Source: Azorhizobium oxalatiphilum (lineage in GTDB: Bacteria > Pseudomonadota > Alphaproteobacteria > Rhizobiales > Xanthobacteraceae). From it: a DNA stretch of 64,000 bases. Below are positions 1 through 6,992 of the stretch, piece by piece; positions within the stretch are counted from its first letter, which is position 1; each line of letters opens with the position of its first letter. The translations under genes were made by a program, and so were the position numbers. The stretch spans positions 1 through 64,000 of the forward strand of contig NZ_BMCT01000011.1 of NCBI RefSeq assembly GCF_014635325.1, read 5' to 3'. The notes under the pieces are model-generated. The model did not search any database. It saw only the letters and a list, made by a program, of their open reading frames with translations, and was not told where the DNA came from.

Positions 1-44
1 GTGGCCGGAGCGGCCTTCCCTGAACCAGAATGTGCTCCGGCCAC
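1..44. repeat. Inverted repeat, 10-bp arms
   Basis: Bases 1-10 (GTGGCCGGAG) are the exact reverse complement of bases 35-44, with 24 bases between them. It lies just upstream of the leader-peptide gene at 68. It could be a regulatory hairpin or the end of a mobile element. The window starts inside or at it, so its full extent is unknown. Confidence 0.5.
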
Positions 45-67
45 AATCAGTTTTCAGGGAGTCAGTT

Positions 68-322
68 ATGAGCGTTGAGTCGTTTGTCACCTTCGTTGCC
101 AAAATTCGCGACATGCCGGTGGAGTTCGCCGCGCTCCGCGCGAGCCTGAGGAGCCCCCGGGAGCTCGTGCAATTTGCGTCGGCGATGGGACATCCGATTT
201 CGTCCACCGAAGCTGAATTGCTCATCAAGCAGTCCCGAAGCGCCGAAGGTGCGGAACCGCTGACTGACGAAGGTTTGGACTGCGTGAGCGCGGCAGGGTG
301 GCGGCGAAACTTTTTTAGTTGA
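68..322 (+). CDS. Nif11-type leader peptide (RiPP precursor-like)
   Basis: An 84-residue protein beginning MSVESFVTFV, with a good ribosome site (GGGAG, 7 bases upstream). The pattern (acidic start, a Phe-rich first helix, then the segments LRSPRELVQFA and LTDEGLDCVSAAG) is that of Nif11-like leader peptides, which carry ribosomally made, post-translationally modified peptides to their enzymes. The family usually ends the leader in VAGG or VSGG before a core peptide. Here it is VSAAG, and only about seven residues follow, so the core is minimal or the gene is degenerate. No modification enzyme or exporter lies in the window. Transposon debris begins 33 bases downstream, so an original partner cluster may have been lost. 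The family call is from pattern recognition only. Confidence 0.6.
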   Translation: MSVESFVTFVAKIRDMPVEFAALRASLRSPRELVQFASAMGHPISSTEAELLIKQSRSAEGAEPLTDEGLDCVSAAGWRRNFFS

Positions 323-355
323 GCCGAGCGCAGCCTTCTTCGCGAGGGAAGTGAC

Positions 356-460
356 ATGATGTTCGCTTTCATCGCGAGGCACCGGAGCATCTGGCCTGTA
401 GCATGGCTTTGCGATGCGCAGGATGTCTCCCGCTCGGGCTTTCATGCCTGGCTCAACCAC
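356..460 (+). pseudogene. IS3-family transposase OrfB, N-terminal remnant
   Basis: About 35 codons read MMFAFIARHR, then WPVAWLCDAQDVSRSGFHAW. This is the helix-turn-helix start typical of IS3-family OrfB (usually WPVRWLCE...VSRSGFYAW). The rest of the roughly 270-residue transposase, including the DDE catalytic core, is absent. The reading frame continues but without recognisable sequence. Confidence 0.6.
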
Positions 461-568
461 GACGTCCGCTTTGACTGGCGTGACGCTAGAAGCGGACAGT
501 CTGCTTCCGGCCCCATACCTCTCGTTCGGGCACGCAGTTGGCAAGGTCTGATTCTGGTGCAGGGCGGC

Positions 569-752
569 CTACGGGGCCGGCGGAATGCGCCCGATCGTAG
601 CGCTGCTCACGCCCACGATGCTGGCGATCTGTCGCACGCCTTCGCCGGCGGCGCGCAGCCTCGCCACATAGGCTTGCTGCTCAATCGTGAGCTTGGGCTT
701 TCGGCCGAACTTGATGCCCTTGGCCTTCGCTCGGGTTCGCCCTTCTCCTGTA
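569..752 (-). pseudogene. Serine recombinase (resolvase) C-terminal remnant
   Basis: On the minus strand this encodes EGRTRAKAKGIKFGRKPKL followed by a helix-turn-helix segment (VRQIASIVGVSSATIGRI) and a stop. It is the DNA-binding tail of a Tn3-type resolvase or invertase. The catalytic serine domain (about 140 residues) is missing, so this is a truncated relic left by a transposon. Confidence 0.75.
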
Positions 753-783
753 CAAGTGCGAATGAGGTTGCGGTCATCCCTTC

Positions 784-936
784 GATCGCAAACGCTATCG
801 CGACGGCAATGCCATCGAGCGCATGTTCTGTCACCTCAAGGGCTTCAGGCGCATCGCCACCCGATACGACAAGCCCGCCAGAAATTATCTCGCAGCGCTT
901 TGCATCGAGGCTCTCGTCATATGCTGGCTGCGTTGA
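784..936 (+). pseudogene. IS5-family transposase, C-terminal remnant
   Basis: Fifty codons before a stop encode DRKRYRDGNAIERMFCHLKG, then RIATRYDK and LAALCIEALVICWLR. This is the last part of an IS5-family (IS427-like) transposase and includes the final catalytic Glu of the DDE triad (in IERMF). The first two-thirds of the gene is missing. The upstream operon's operator-like repeat begins 27 bases further on. Confidence 0.75.
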
Positions 937-962
937 GTCTCGACCCTAGCGCCGCTCCGCTT

Positions 963-1004
963 GATGCCGTTTCGGCAGCACCATGTCCGAAATCTTCTTC
1001 TTGT
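963..1004 (+). promoter_or_regulatory. LysR-type operator copy 1
   Basis: These 42 bases match 6888-6929 at 38 positions. The core is TGCCG-TTT-CGGCA, an interrupted dyad of the T-N11-A type bound by LysR regulators. The conserved part runs some 20 bases beyond the dyad, as expected for a recognition site plus activation site. It lies 170 bases before the operon at 1174. The second copy lies between the LysR gene and the molybdoenzyme gene, so the two units are probably controlled together. Confidence 0.6.
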
Positions 1005-1173
1005 TAGAACTCGCAATTCCGAAGACTGTCACCGAAGCGATCCGAACCCAGACCCGACATTTCTGGCTGGAGAAGTTGGACGCCGCAGAGGGGCACTGAC
1101 GGTTCGCTGAAGCGACGCTGGCATAGGCGTGCGCGTGCGGTCGTGTGCCTGAAGGTCAATCCTCAGTTCCAGG

Positions 1174-2439
1174 ATGAACGCCGCAATGGCACACGTTTCC
1201 GATAGGTCGCTCCAGAAGGAGGGCGCCGCCCGCGCACCCGTGGATGTTGTCGACAGGGCGGGGTGGAAAGCCTTGGCAGGATCGACACTCGGCTATGCGA
1301 TGGACGGGTTCGATCTGCTCATCCTTGGCTTCATGTTGCGCGCGATCTCCGCCGACCTCGGCCTGACTCAGGCCGAGGCAGCATCCCTCGTCACCGCAAC
1401 CCTGGTTGGGGCTGTTCTGGGCGGGCTCTTCTTCGGGATGCTCTCCGACCGGTTGGGTCGCGTTCGGGTCCTGACCTGGACCATCGTCCTGTTCGCGGTG
1501 TTCACCGGCCTGTGCGCCTTGGCACAAGGATACTGGGACCTGCTGTTTTACCGAACCATCGCCGGCATTGGCCTCGGTGGCGAGTTTGGTATCGGCATGG
1601 CGCTGGTTGCTGAAACCTGGCCGAACTCGAAGCGTGCCCGTGCCTCCTCCTATGTCGGCCTCGGATGGCAACTCGGCGTGCTGGCTGCGGCGCTCCTCAC
1701 GCCGTTGCTGCTCCCGATCATCGGCTGGCGAGGCATGTTCGCCGTCGGCGTCTTCCCGGCGATTGCCGCGTATTTCATTCGCCATAGCCTGCATGAGCCG
1801 GAGATCTTCGTGAGGAAGGTCGGCACCGCCTCCGCAGGTGCTTCGCTCAAGTTGCTTGCATCGGATTCCGAGACCACGCGGCGTAGCATCGGGATCATAA
1901 TCCTCTGCTCAGTACAGAATTTCGGCTATTACGGCGTCATGATCTGGTTGCCGAATTACCTCTCGACGCGGTTCGGCTTCAGCTTGACGCAGTCGGCTGC
2001 GTGGACGGCCGTGACGATCATGGGCATGGCCATCGGCATTTATGTCTTTGGTCAAGTTGCCGATCGCATGGGACGGAAGCCTGCATTCTTCACCTGGATG
2101 CTCGGTGCCGCCATCATGGTGGTCATCTACTCCCGCCTGACCGATCCGATGGCACTGCTGATTGTCGGCGCCATTATGGGCTTCTTCGTCAACGGCATGC
2201 TCGGTGGATACGGCACGCTCATCAGCGAGCTGTATCCAACGGTGGCGCGGGCCACCGCCCAGAACGTGCTATTCAATCTTGGTCGTGCCATCGGCGGATT
2301 TGGCCCTGTGATCATGGGCGCGGTGGCCATGGCATGGGGCTTCGATACGGCAATTGCGCTGCTGGCGCTGCTGTATCTGCTCGATATCCTCGCCATGTGG
2401 CTGCTGATCCCCGAGCGCAAGGGGGCAGAACTCGCATGA
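1174..2439 (+). CDS. MFS transporter, first gene of ureide-type operon
   Basis: A 421-residue inner-membrane secondary transporter with about 12 hydrophobic segments. Family marks are the acidic first helix (GYAMDGFDLLILGF), the loop signature SDRLGRVR between helices 2 and 3, and GIGLGGEFG in helix 4. These resemble the aromatic-acid/H+ or sialate-type symporters, so uptake of an organic acid is likely. Its stop overlaps the start of the next gene (ATGA), so it is translationally coupled to the redox and hydrolase genes that follow and probably imports their substrate. A second start at 1186 is possible. The first ATG has only a weak ribosome site. Confidence 0.85.
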   Translation: MNAAMAHVSDRSLQKEGAARAPVDVVDRAGWKALAGSTLGYAMDGFDLLILGFMLRAISADLGLTQAEAASLVTATLVGAVLGGLFFGMLSDRLGRVRVLTWTIVLFAVFTGLCALAQGYWDLLFYRTIAGIGLGGEFGIGMALVAETWPNSKRARASSYVGLGWQLGVLAAALLTPLLLPIIGWRGMFAVGVFPAIAAYFIRHSLHEPEIFVRKVGTASAGASLKLLASDSETTRRSIGIIILCSVQNFGYYGVMIWLPNYLSTRFGFSLTQSAAWTAVTIMGMAIGIYVFGQVADRMGRKPAFFTWMLGAAIMVVIYSRLTDPMALLIVGAIMGFFVNGMLGGYGTLISELYPTVARATAQNVLFNLGRAIGGFGPVIMGAVAMAWGFDTAIALLALLYLLDILAMWLLIPERKGAELA

Positions 2440-3326
2440 GGGGCTCAGCCATTATCCCATTGCCGAGACGGGATGTTGCCGTCCCGCGTGTGCCCGCCGA
2501 GGACGCGACCGCGCCGAATTCCACCTGGCGTCCGACCATCGTCGCCGAGGCGGGCGAAGTTATCCGCCATGAGGCCGTCAACGCCGAGTACCGTCATATC
2601 GTCGTCGCTTGTGGGCCTGAGGCGGCCGCAGCCCGGCCGGGGCAGTTCTTCCAACTGCTCTGTCCGCAACCTCCCGGGGAGCAGCCGTTCCTGCGGCGTC
2701 CCATGAGTGTGTACGGCGTGGATGCCGACGCTGGCACGGTCGAGTTCCTCTACAAGATCACGGGTGCGGGCACGCGCGGGCTTGCCACCCTCAGGGTCGG
2801 TGACAGGCTGGACGTAATGGGGCCACTCGGGGTGGGTTTTCATCTCGATCCCACCTGGAAGCAGATCGTGACTGTGGGGCGAGGCGCAGGGCTCGCAACA
2901 CTTGCACCGTTGATCGAGGCGGCCCGGGCGAATGGAACGAACGTGACCGCGGTCGTCAGCGCCCGTCGCCTGGATCTTCTCGTGCGTTCTTCCCGCTTTC
3001 CTTCCCATGGTGTCGATGTGGTGGAGGTCACGGACGAGGAGCAGACGTCCGGACCGGCGAACGTCGAGCGGATCCTCCGCCGGTCGATCGCGGAGGGGCG
3101 TTGCGATGCCCTCTTCACCTGCGGTTCGAGCCGTCTCCTGAGGGTTCTGCAAAGGCTGGCAGTGGAGTTCAATCTTCCCGGCCAGGTCGCCCTGGAGCAG
3201 CAGATGGCTTGCGGGATCGGGCTTTGCTACTGCTGCGTCCGCGACTTCAATGTGGACGGTCAGATCGTCAGCCGGCGCGTGTGCTGGGATGGCCCTGTCT
3301 TCGACATCCGGGAGGCGCTGCCATGA
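2436..3326 (+). CDS. PyrK-like electron-transfer subunit (FAD, NAD, [2Fe-2S])
   Basis: A 296-residue flavoprotein like the electron-transfer subunit of class 1B dihydroorotate dehydrogenase. Visible are the flavin motif RRPMSV, a glycine-rich NAD-site segment (GRGAGLATLAPL), and a C-terminal iron-sulfur site with the PyrK spacing (CGIGLCYCC, then VCWDGPVF). The protein has about 30 extra N-terminal residues. The start at 2436 was chosen because its ATGA overlaps the transporter stop. It should pass electrons between NAD(H) and the dehydrogenase encoded next. It lies in a catabolic operon with no pyrimidine-synthesis genes, so it is probably a specialised paralogue and not the housekeeping pyrK. 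Confidence 0.85.
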   Translation: MRGSAIIPLPRRDVAVPRVPAEDATAPNSTWRPTIVAEAGEVIRHEAVNAEYRHIVVACGPEAAAARPGQFFQLLCPQPPGEQPFLRRPMSVYGVDADAGTVEFLYKITGAGTRGLATLRVGDRLDVMGPLGVGFHLDPTWKQIVTVGRGAGLATLAPLIEAARANGTNVTAVVSARRLDLLVRSSRFPSHGVDVVEVTDEEQTSGPANVERILRRSIAEGRCDALFTCGSSRLLRVLQRLAVEFNLPGQVALEQQMACGIGLCYCCVRDFNVDGQIVSRRVCWDGPVFDIREALP

Positions 3327-4294
3327 GCCGCCCTGCCGCCCGTCCTGCCGTCGATCTGTCGGTGCAGCTCGGCCGCCTTCGCCTGCTCAATCCTGTCATG
3401 CCCGCGTCGGGCACCTTTGCCGAAGGATTGGACAAGGTCATGGACTTCGGCCGCCTTGGGGCCGTGGTCCTGAAGACTGTGACAAGGGAGGTGCGCAACG
3501 GGAACCCGCTTCCGCGTATTATCGAGAGGCCTCAGGGGCTCATCAATGCGATCGGGATTCCGTCGAAGGGCATTCCGCATTTCCTGAGCAATGTACTGCC
3601 CTACTATCGGGGATACAGCACTCCCTTGGTGGCCAGCATTTCGGCACCGACGGTCGATGGATTTGCGGCCCTCGCCGCCGAACTCTCGGTCGCCGGCGTG
3701 TCGGCGATCGAGGCGAACATCTCGTGCCCCAACATCGAGGAGGATGGGAAGGCATTTGCCATGAGCGCGGAGGCTACGGCCCGCGTGACACGATCCCTGC
3801 GGTCCGCGACCGACCTTCCACTCTGGCTCAAGCTGACCCCGAATACGGGGGCGATCGCCGAGATCGCAGCTTCAGCCGAGGCGGCCGGTGCCGATGCCCT
3901 CGTCGTCGCAAACACGATCCTCTCGATGGCCATCGACGTCAACACGTTCAAACCCTGCCTCGGTAACATCATGGGCGGCCTGTCGGGCCCCGCGATCAAG
4001 CCGATCATTCTGCGCCAGGTGTTCCAGTGCGCGAAGGTCGTGAACATCCCCATCATCGCCTGCGGTGGCATTTCCTCGGCGGAAGATGCCGTCGAGTACA
4101 TGCTGGCCGGTGCCAGTGCGGTGCAGGTCGGTACGGCGACGTTCCTCCAGCCGGCGGCCATCACCACCATCATCGACGGTCTCGAGGCCTTCTGCATGCG
4201 CCGGGAGATCCCTCGCGTCACGGATCTGATCGGTGGCGTGATCACGGAGGAAGCCGACGAAGCGGATGTTGCCTGGCTTGGTCCCGAGTCATGA
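3323..4294 (+). CDS. Class 1B dihydroorotate dehydrogenase-like flavoprotein
   Basis: A 323-residue FMN barrel enzyme. The start at 3323 overlaps the upstream stop (ATGA). Class 1 signatures are all visible: NPVMPASGTF, VVLKTVT, LINAIGI, NISCPN, LKLTPN, ANTI, GGLSGPAIKPI and GGISSAEDA...GASAVQVGT. The SCPN cysteine is the catalytic base of class 1 enzymes, and the asparagines of NAIG, NISCPN and ANT are those that hold the pyrimidine ring. Known members interconvert dihydroorotate and orotate. With the PyrK-like partner this should be an NAD-linked complex. The operon context suggests it works on an imported pyrimidine or related ureide, perhaps in the reducing direction. Direction and substrate are inference. 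Confidence 0.85.
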   Translation: MSRPAARPAVDLSVQLGRLRLLNPVMPASGTFAEGLDKVMDFGRLGAVVLKTVTREVRNGNPLPRIIERPQGLINAIGIPSKGIPHFLSNVLPYYRGYSTPLVASISAPTVDGFAALAAELSVAGVSAIEANISCPNIEEDGKAFAMSAEATARVTRSLRSATDLPLWLKLTPNTGAIAEIAASAEAAGADALVVANTILSMAIDVNTFKPCLGNIMGGLSGPAIKPIILRQVFQCAKVVNIPIIACGGISSAEDAVEYMLAGASAVQVGTATFLQPAAITTIIDGLEAFCMRREIPRVTDLIGGVITEEADEADVAWLGPES

Positions 4295-5586
4295 CCCTCA
4301 CGCTTGAGAGATCTCCGCCCCTTGTGCGCGATCGCGACAGCGACCTAGAACTCGCCCGATCGCTTTTCGATGACCTTCGCCGGGCCACCAGCGATGGCAA
4401 GGGCATTTCGCGCGTCGCTTACAGCGATAGGGAAACGGCTGCGCTCGATCTCATCGCCTCAAAAGCAAGAGAGCTTGGCTTGCATGCGGGACGGGACGCG
4501 GCCAGCAACCTCGTGATCACCCTTGAAGGCTCCGATCCTGCCCTTCCTTTCATTGCCTGCGGATCGCACCTCGATTCCGTCCCACAGGGCGGCAACTTTG
4601 ATGGGGCGGCAGGTGTCGTCGCAGGCCTCGCGGTCCTTGCAGGCTTCCTCAACGAAGACCTCAGGCCACGCCGAACCGTCAAGGTCTACGGCCTCAGGGG
4701 CGAAGAGAGCGCACGCTTTGGAAGGGCCTACATTGGATCGCGCAGCCTGCTGGGTCAGCTTCCTCCGGGCGAGTTGGCGCTTCCTGCCGGTGACACAGGT
4801 CGATCCCTTGGCGACTGCATGAGGGACGTCGGGGTCGATGTGGACAGGGTCGCACGTGGGCAAGCGATCATCGACGCGAAATCGGTCGCAGCATGGCTGG
4901 AGCTGCATATCGAACAGGGACCAGTCCTTGAGGCCCGCAATCTCCCGATCGGTATCGTCCAAGGTATCCGCGGCAATGTTCGGCACCGGACCATCGCGTG
5001 CATCGGTCAAGCCGGGCATTCCGGCGCTGTCCCCCGTTGGCTGCGGCACGATGCGGTCTTCGCTGCGGCCGAACTCATTTCAAGGTTGGACGAGCATTGG
5101 TGCCGTTTCCTTGAGCAAGGGCGGGATCTGGTCGTCACCTCGGGGATTTTCGGCACCGAGGCTGGGGAACAGGCCATCGCCCGCATACCCGGGCTCGTTA
5201 GTTTCTCCATAGATTTCCGCAGCCATAGCCGTGAGACCCTCGAGTCGTTTTACGGGCTCTTTCAGGGGGAATGTGACCGCATCGCCGATGAGCGGGGCGT
5301 GCAGTTTCGACGGGACACTCGGTGCGACACGCCAGGCGCCACCCTCGATCAGGTGTGGATTGAGCGTCTGAAAGCGGCCGCTCGCGAACGCGGGCTGGAG
5401 GACGAAGAAATCCCGAGCGGAGGAGGACACGACGCGGCGGTCTTCGCCAATGCCGGCATCCCCAGCGCCATGGTCTTCGTGCGTAATGCGAACGGCTCTC
5501 ACAATCCCTCAGAGGCCATGGACCTCAATGATTTTGTCCACGGCGTCGCCGTGATGCGAACGGCCATCAGCAAGGTGATCCAATGA
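4291..5586 (+). CDS. N-carbamoyl amino acid hydrolase / ureidase (M20 family)
   Basis: A 431-residue zinc hydrolase of the HyuC/AmaB/AllC type. The start overlaps the upstream stop (ATGA). Metal-site segments are present: GSHLDSVPQGGNFDGAAGV, EESARF, LELHIEQGPVLE and PSGGGHDA. The dimerisation-domain mark is GQAGHSG. Relatives cleave N-carbamoyl-beta-alanine, N-carbamoyl-L-amino acids, N-carbamoyl-aspartate or allantoate, releasing ammonia and CO2. After a dihydroorotate dehydrogenase-like enzyme, a carbamoyl-aspartate-like substrate is the simplest guess. No cyclic amidohydrolase (hydantoinase or dihydroorotase) is found in the window to link the two steps, so one must be supplied elsewhere. 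Confidence 0.85.
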   Translation: MTLTLERSPPLVRDRDSDLELARSLFDDLRRATSDGKGISRVAYSDRETAALDLIASKARELGLHAGRDAASNLVITLEGSDPALPFIACGSHLDSVPQGGNFDGAAGVVAGLAVLAGFLNEDLRPRRTVKVYGLRGEESARFGRAYIGSRSLLGQLPPGELALPAGDTGRSLGDCMRDVGVDVDRVARGQAIIDAKSVAAWLELHIEQGPVLEARNLPIGIVQGIRGNVRHRTIACIGQAGHSGAVPRWLRHDAVFAAAELISRLDEHWCRFLEQGRDLVVTSGIFGTEAGEQAIARIPGLVSFSIDFRSHSRETLESFYGLFQGECDRIADERGVQFRRDTRCDTPGATLDQVWIERLKAAARERGLEDEEIPSGGGHDAAVFANAGIPSAMVFVRNANGSHNPSEAMDLNDFVHGVAVMRTAISKVIQ

Positions 5587-5933
5587 TGGAAGCGGAGCGT
5601 GCCATGAAGGACATTTTAGCCTGGATGGGGAAGCAGAGCGGCGGCGCACATACCTATCTCGAGTTTCAGAAGCGGATGCAGATGGCTCGCGTTGAGCATC
5701 AAGGAAGCGCCGCCACAACGCGCCTTCTCGCAGATCTCGCCGGGCGCTTTGTAGATGCCTATGACGGTGGCCCGCTGCCGGCAGGAGTCGCGAGCGATGC
5801 CTATGGCCGACTGACGAACTATGTCGAGCGAGCGGTCGCGATCGAGGGCTTGAGCGTCGAGGCGAAACTCGAATTCCTCAATGAACTTGGATCTGCGGAG
5901 CTTGCTGTGTTGGAACAGGCGGTGCCAAGCTAG
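5583..5933 (+). CDS. Small protein of unknown function, operon-coupled
   Basis: A 116-residue protein I do not recognise. Its ATG overlaps the hydrolase stop (ATGA), the fourth such overlap in this operon, so translation is coupled and the gene is very likely real. It is soluble, mostly helical by eye, and has no signal peptide, membrane segment or cysteine motif. It starts MMEAERAMKDILAWMGKQSG; the first ATG is the coupled one. Its stop overlaps the convergent LysR gene by three bases. It could be an accessory subunit or a regulator of the enzymes, but nothing in the sequence decides this. Confidence 0.75.
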   Translation: MMEAERAMKDILAWMGKQSGGAHTYLEFQKRMQMARVEHQGSAATTRLLADLAGRFVDAYDGGPLPAGVASDAYGRLTNYVERAVAIEGLSVEAKLEFLNELGSAELAVLEQAVPS

Positions 5934-6871
5934 GAGGCACTCTGCTCGTTGGTTGCCGCATCGAGCATGGCCTTCGATAAATGCTGGGCGAAAGCCTCGG
6001 CAGCCAGCGAAAGTGCAGTCCCGCTACGAGCGTAGAGACCCAGGGCACTAGGGAGATATCCTTTGCCGTGTCGGAGCGGGACATGGATGAGCTTGCCTGA
6101 TGCGAGCTCGGCCTCCAGGCCAACCTGCGTCATCAGCGCAACCCCCAGGCCTCTCAGAACCAACTGTTTCATGAGGTCGATCGAGCCCGCTTCATAGCGG
6201 CTTGCACGTGAGATCTCCGCATGCAGCATCGCGGGATTCAGTTGGACCCTATTGGCAAAATTATCTTTGGGCACGATGAGCTTTTCCGCCCGGAGGTCCG
6301 TGAGTGTCAGGTGCGGTGCTGTTGCCAGCGGTGACGTCGGCAGGACCACCGCCCCCAGGCGAAAGGAGGCCGCTTCCTTGCGGTGGAGTTCAGATTGGGT
6401 GGGCACCTCGAAAGCCAATCCGAGGTCCGCATCTCCGTAGGCAATGGCGCGGGGTATCTCCGCGGACCCCATGATGCTTACTCCGATGCTGACACGCGGA
6501 TGACGCACGCTCATTGCCGCGATCGCACTCGGCACGATGTGGTGACACAGCCCTTCCAGGGTGACCAGTTCAACATGGCCTGCATCAAGCCCCTTGAGCG
6601 CGTCCAATTCCGATTGCAGCCGCTCCGCATCCCGCAGCACGCCGGTAACGTGATTTGAAAGGATCTCTCCGGCCGATGTCAGCCGGAGGCCATTGGGTAA
6701 GCGCTTGAACAATGGCGTCTGGAGTTCCGCCTCCAACGCGAGGATCTGTCGGTTGACTGCGGACGACGCGACATTCAGGCGCCGGGCGGCTTCACGGATG
6801 CTCCCGGCACGACGAACGGCATCGAAATAGACGAGTGATGCCGCGTGAATCCGATAGCGCGTGTCTGTCAC
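5930..6871 (-). CDS. LysR-family transcriptional regulator
   Basis: About 313 residues. An N-terminal winged helix (SLVYFDAVRRAGSIREAARRLN...AVNRQILALE) is followed by the LysR effector-binding domain (from about residue 90). I place the start at a GTG (6869-6871) with a G-rich ribosome site (GGGGG) four bases upstream. An in-frame ATG at 6884-6886 would fall inside the operator palindrome. The gene sits between the ureide-type operon and the divergent molybdoenzyme gene. A LysR-type dyad covers its promoter, and a near copy lies before the operon at 1174. It is therefore the likely co-inducer-responsive activator of both units and its own repressor. Confidence 0.85.
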   Translation of the reverse strand: MTDTRYRIHAASLVYFDAVRRAGSIREAARRLNVASSAVNRQILALEAELQTPLFKRLPNGLRLTSAGEILSNHVTGVLRDAERLQSELDALKGLDAGHVELVTLEGLCHHIVPSAIAAMSVRHPRVSIGVSIMGSAEIPRAIAYGDADLGLAFEVPTQSELHRKEAASFRLGAVVLPTSPLATAPHLTLTDLRAEKLIVPKDNFANRVQLNPAMLHAEISRASRYEAGSIDLMKQLVLRGLGVALMTQVGLEAELASGKLIHVPLRHGKGYLPSALGLYARSGTALSLAAEAFAQHLSKAMLDAATNEQSAS

Positions 6872-6882
6872 ATTGCCCCCAG

Positions 6883-6929
6883 TCATGATGCCGTTTCGGC
6901 ATCATGATGTCCCAAATCTTCTTCTTGTG
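6883..6929. promoter_or_regulatory. LysR-type operator copy 2 with perfect 11-bp dyad
   Basis: Bases 6883-6893 (TCATGATGCCG) and 6897-6907 (CGGCATCATGA) form a perfect inverted repeat around TTT. The site continues with a stretch to 6929 shared with 963-1004. It lies between the LysR gene and the molybdoenzyme start (6993), close to the LysR start codon. This is the normal place for LysR autoregulation and divergent activation. Confidence 0.7.
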
Positions 6930-6992
6930 CGAGCAGGCATGAAGAGGAATTTTCCACGACGAACCAGATCAGGGACGACCGGGGGCAAGGCA

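Noticed and set aside
1005-1100. A possible short coding scrap (IPKTVTEAIRTQTRHFWLEK)
   Set aside because: It looks protein-like but has no start or recognisable family, so it is only mentioned here.
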